Source: Haliea sp963974125
GTDB lineage: Bacteria > Pseudomonadota > Gammaproteobacteria > Pseudomonadales > Halieaceae
Assembly (NCBI GenBank): GCA_963974125.1
Contig: CAXBCH010000009.1
Coordinates: 52,954-116,953, forward strand
Length of the DNA stretch: 64,000 bases
Direction: 5' to 3'
Shown: positions 61,559 to 64,000 of the stretch, piece after piece
Numbering within the stretch: position 1 is the stretch's first letter
Layout of the letters: every line of letters starts with the position of its first letter
Program-made: the position numbers and the translations under genes
Notes under the pieces: model-generated
What the model was told of the DNA's origin: nothing
What the model saw: the letters and a program-made list of their open reading frames with translations, nothing else
Databases searched by the model: none

Positions 61559-62581
61559 ATGTTAGTTGCCACCAGCCCACAACCCGCAGCCGGGGACTGC
61601 CCGGACTCGCGCTTTGATGCGCTCGCAAGCCTGTGCAAGGCCAGCGCGGACCCTCTGCGCCTGCAGATTCTGCGGGTACTGCGCAAGGACTCGTTCGGCG
61701 TCTCTGAACTGTGCACCTTGTTCGGCATGCGCCAGCCCGCGCTCAGCCATCACCTGAAAGTGCTCGCCGGGGCCGGACTGGTCGCCACCCGCCGGGAGGG
61801 CAACTCCATTTTTTACCGACGCAGCGAGCTGGGGCAGCAGCCGGGCCTGGATGCGGTGCAACAACAGATCTTCGACACCCTGGATGAGCTGCCCCTGCCC
61901 GGGGATCTGGCACGGCACCTGGCCGAGGTGCAGGCACAGCGGGAGGCAAACTCGCGGCACTTTTTCCGCGACAATGCCCACAAGTTCCGCCAGCAGCAGG
62001 ACCTCATTGCCAGCTACGAACAGTATGCCGACACCGTGGCGCAGATCCTGCGGGACGCCCCGCTCGCGCGCCTGGACACCGTCCTCGAAGTCGGCCCCGG
62101 CGATGGCAGCTTCCTGGCTGAACTCAGTCCCCGGTTCCGGCGGGTCGTGGCCCTAGACAATGCTGCATCAATGCTGGAACGCGCCCGAGCGACCGCCACC
62201 GCGGCAGGGCTGGGTAATCTTGAATTCGTCCACGGCGATACCAGCCACCCGAGCCTCAGCGGGCTGCAGGCCGACTGCGTAGTGATCAACATGGTCCTGC
62301 ATCACACCCCCAGCCCGCAGCAGATCCTGCGCGATGTAGCCGGCTGCCTGGCGCCGGGCGGCGTCGTGCTGGTCACCGACCTGTGCCGCCACGACCAGGC
62401 CTGGGCGCGGGAGAACTGCGGCGACCTCTGGCTGGGCTTCGCCCCGGAAGAGCTTGCCGGCTGGGCGCACGAAGCGGGCCTCGCAGACATTGCCAGCGTT
62501 TACCTGGCACAGCGCAACGGTTTTCAAATCCAGGTGCGCCTTTTCGGCCACCCAAATACAGCAACAAGGAACGCGGTATGA
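61559..62581 (+). CDS. ArsR-family regulator fused to a SAM-dependent methyltransferase domain, SahR-like
   Basis: 340 aa. N-terminal winged helix (about 22-90: DPLRLQILRVLRKDSFGVSE, RQPALSHHLKVLAGAGLVAT), then a class I methyltransferase-like domain with VLEVGPGDGSFLAEL, VVALDNAASML and MVLHHTPSPQQILRDVAG. Fusions of this type (SahR) sense S-adenosylhomocysteine/SAM through the C-domain and repress SAM-cycle genes. It overlaps metK by 4 nt and has a perfect palindrome at its promoter. Confidence 0.9.
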   Translation: MLVATSPQPAAGDCPDSRFDALASLCKASADPLRLQILRVLRKDSFGVSELCTLFGMRQPALSHHLKVLAGAGLVATRREGNSIFYRRSELGQQPGLDAVQQQIFDTLDELPLPGDLARHLAEVQAQREANSRHFFRDNAHKFRQQQDLIASYEQYADTVAQILRDAPLARLDTVLEVGPGDGSFLAELSPRFRRVVALDNAASMLERARATATAAGLGNLEFVHGDTSHPSLSGLQADCVVINMVLHHTPSPQQILRDVAGCLAPGGVVLVTDLCRHDQAWARENCGDLWLGFAPEELAGWAHEAGLADIASVYLAQRNGFQIQVRLFGHPNTATRNAV

Positions 62582-63732
62582 GCGAGTACGCCATTTTCAC
62601 TTCTGAATCGGTCTCCGAGGGACACCCGGACAAAATGGCCGACCAGATTTCCGATGCCATCCTGGACCAGATCCTGAAAGATGACCGGGATGCCCGCGTC
62701 GCCGTGGAGACCCTGGTAAAAACCGGCATGGTCGTGATCGCCGGCGAGGTGACCACCAACACCTACGTCGACCTCGAGGACGTCGTGCGCAATGTGGTGC
62801 TGGACATAGGCTACAACAGCTCCAGAGTAGGCTTCGATGGCGCCTCCTGCGCGGTGCTCAACGCCATTGGCAAGCAGAGCCCCGATATCGCCCGGGGTGT
62901 GGACGAAAGTGCCGAAAAGGAACAGGGCGCCGGCGACCAGGGCCTCATGTTCGGCTACGCCACCAATGAAACCGATACCCTGATGCCCGCGCCCATCTAC
63001 TACGCCCACCGCCTGGTGGAGCGGCAGGCCGAGCTGCGCAAGCACGGCACCCTGCCCTGGCTGCGGCCCGACGCCAAGAGCCAGGTCACCTTGCGCTACG
63101 AACACGGCATTCCGGTCGGGGTCGATGCGGTCGTGCTCTCCACCCAGCACGATGAAAACATCAGCCAGGCCGATATCCACCTGGCAGTGATGGACCTGAT
63201 CATCAAGGAAGTCCTGCCCGAAGCCTGGCTGGGCCCGGACACCCGCTACCATATCAACCCCACCGGCCAGTTCATCATCGGCGGCCCCGTGGGCGACTGC
63301 GGCCTCACCGGACGCAAGATCATCGTCGACACCTACGGCGGCATGGCCCGCCACGGCGGCGGCGCCTTCTCCGGCAAGGACCCGTCCAAGGTCGACCGCT
63401 CCGCCGCCTACGCCGGCCGCTACGTGGCCAAGAACATCGTCGCCGCAGGCCTCGCCGACCGCTGCGAGATCCAGGTCTCCTACGCCATCGGCGTCGCCGA
63501 GCCCACCTCGATCTCGATCAACACCTTCGGCACCGGCAAGCTGTCCGACGCCACCATCGTCAAGCTGGTGCGAGAGCATTTTGACCTGCGGCCCAAGGGT
63601 ATCGTCGAGATGCTGGATCTGAAGCGGCCCATCTACCGTAAAACTGCGGCGTACGGGCATTTCGGGCGGGAGGATCCTGATTTTACCTGGGAGAAGACGG
63701 ACAAGGCGGAGGTGTTGCGGGCAGCGATGTAA
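62578..63732 (+). CDS. metK: S-adenosylmethionine synthetase
   Basis: 384 aa. SESVSEGHPDKMADQISDAI, GAGDQGLMFGYATNET, the P-loop GGGAFSGKDPSKVDRSAAY and ISYAIGVAEPTSI-like segment. Makes SAM from methionine and ATP. Start overlaps the regulator stop (ATGA), so expression is coupled. Hairpin element 3 begins 39 nt after the stop. Confidence 0.97.
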   Translation: MSEYAIFTSESVSEGHPDKMADQISDAILDQILKDDRDARVAVETLVKTGMVVIAGEVTTNTYVDLEDVVRNVVLDIGYNSSRVGFDGASCAVLNAIGKQSPDIARGVDESAEKEQGAGDQGLMFGYATNETDTLMPAPIYYAHRLVERQAELRKHGTLPWLRPDAKSQVTLRYEHGIPVGVDAVVLSTQHDENISQADIHLAVMDLIIKEVLPEAWLGPDTRYHINPTGQFIIGGPVGDCGLTGRKIIVDTYGGMARHGGGAFSGKDPSKVDRSAAYAGRYVAKNIVAAGLADRCEIQVSYAIGVAEPTSISINTFGTGKLSDATIVKLVREHFDLRPKGIVEMLDLKRPIYRKTAAYGHFGREDPDFTWEKTDKAEVLRAAM

Positions 63733-63771
63733 CGCGGGCTGGTTTGGTGGGCTGTGGTACTCCGTAGCATC

Positions 63772-63885
63772 GGCTCGGCATGGTGTTGGGGGATTTCGGG
63801 ACACGCCGTGAACCCATCCATGGGGGCTTGGAGGAAACATCCATGTTTCCTACAGTCCCGAAATCCCCCAACACCACACCGAGCC
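63772..63885 (+). repeat. Long hairpin element, copy 3
   Basis: 31-nt arms 63772-63802 and 63855-63885 pair with two mismatches. The 52-nt loop starts ACGCCGTGAACCCATCCATG and contains an inner perfect stem GGAAACAT-CC-ATGTTTCC. Copies 1 and 2 are at 54680 and 54941. The remaining 115 nt to the window end hold no recognised feature. Confidence 0.85.
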
Positions 63886-64000
63886 TGACTTGGGTGCCGC
63901 GCCAAACTTTGGGTCAACCACCGGGCAGGCAGCGTTACATGCCTCTGTGCCACGACGGCGGGCAGCGAAGCGTCCCCCGCCGCCCGCCAGAGGGTCAGTT

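Noticed and set aside
63633..63953. Short minus-strand frames carrying an APMDGFTACP-like peptide (also at 54019-54835 and 54948-55367)
   Set aside because: They are translations of the conserved hairpin-element core, present in all three copies, so they are not independent genes.
63886..64000. Possible SAH riboswitch downstream of metK
   Set aside because: No match to the SAH or SAM riboswitch core that I can recognise on either strand; region is truncated by the window.

Overview
The window is about 62-63% GC by eye and carries housekeeping genes in gene orders known from Pseudomonas and its marine relatives: metK / ArsR-type regulator / tkt / epd / pgk / fba, ygfB-pepP-ubiH-ubiI, zapA-6S RNA-ygfA, serA beside D-2-hydroxyglutarate dehydrogenase, and lgt-thyA-folA. 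It also has four TonB-dependent receptors, a FecI/FecR pair, and a TonB2-type energising cluster with a DUF3450 protein. Together these suggest a marine gammaproteobacterium of the Cellvibrionales/Halieaceae type. This placement is inferred from gene content and order only. No transposase, integrase, CRISPR array, rRNA or tRNA was seen.

Layout. 1-2.8 kb: the end of a GNAT acetyltransferase and a metal-uptake module (His/Asp-rich TonB receptor plus a small Cys/His membrane protein). 2.8-10.3 kb: a substrate-uptake regulon consisting of a receptor, acyl-CoA ligase, alpha/beta hydrolase and NTF2-like protein in one operon, a sodium:solute symporter, and a divergent TetR repressor. Three near-identical palindromes lie on the promoters of this regulon. 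10.3-16.2 kb: aldehyde dehydrogenase, an overlapping glpQ-pyk-glk operon and a cold-shock gene. 16.2-21.7 kb: TonB/ExbB/ExbD cluster. 22-36 kb: folate/dTMP genes, lgt, ptsP-rppH, rlmI, gcvH, ubiquinone hydroxylases, zapA and 6S RNA. 36-41.7 kb: ilvA, rpiA, D2HGDH and serA. 41.7-50.1 kb: ECF sigma/anti-sigma and two large TonB receptors. 50.1-54.6 kb: small lipoprotein, methyltransferase, Asp/Asn hydroxylase, TPR-transglutaminase lipoprotein and marC. 55-64 kb: a lipase-like hydrolase, Calvin/glycolysis genes (fba, pgk, epd, tkt), then a SAM-cycle operon (ArsR-methyltransferase fusion plus metK).

How the parts connect. The TonB2-type cluster is the likely energy source for the four outer-membrane receptors. 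The TetR regulon looks like a closed circuit for taking up an unknown ligand and activating its carboxylic part to a CoA thioester. SerA and D2HGDH form the known redox couple of serine synthesis. The ArsR-methyltransferase gene sits behind a perfect 42-bp palindrome next to metK, as expected for control by a SAM-cycle metabolite.

Most unusual feature. Three roughly 115-130 bp hairpin elements (54680-54806, 54941-55054, 63772-63885) share a conserved loop core. Each has a different 31-nt arm sequence that is nevertheless self-complementary, and each lies 39-59 nt after a stop codon, oriented with the upstream gene.
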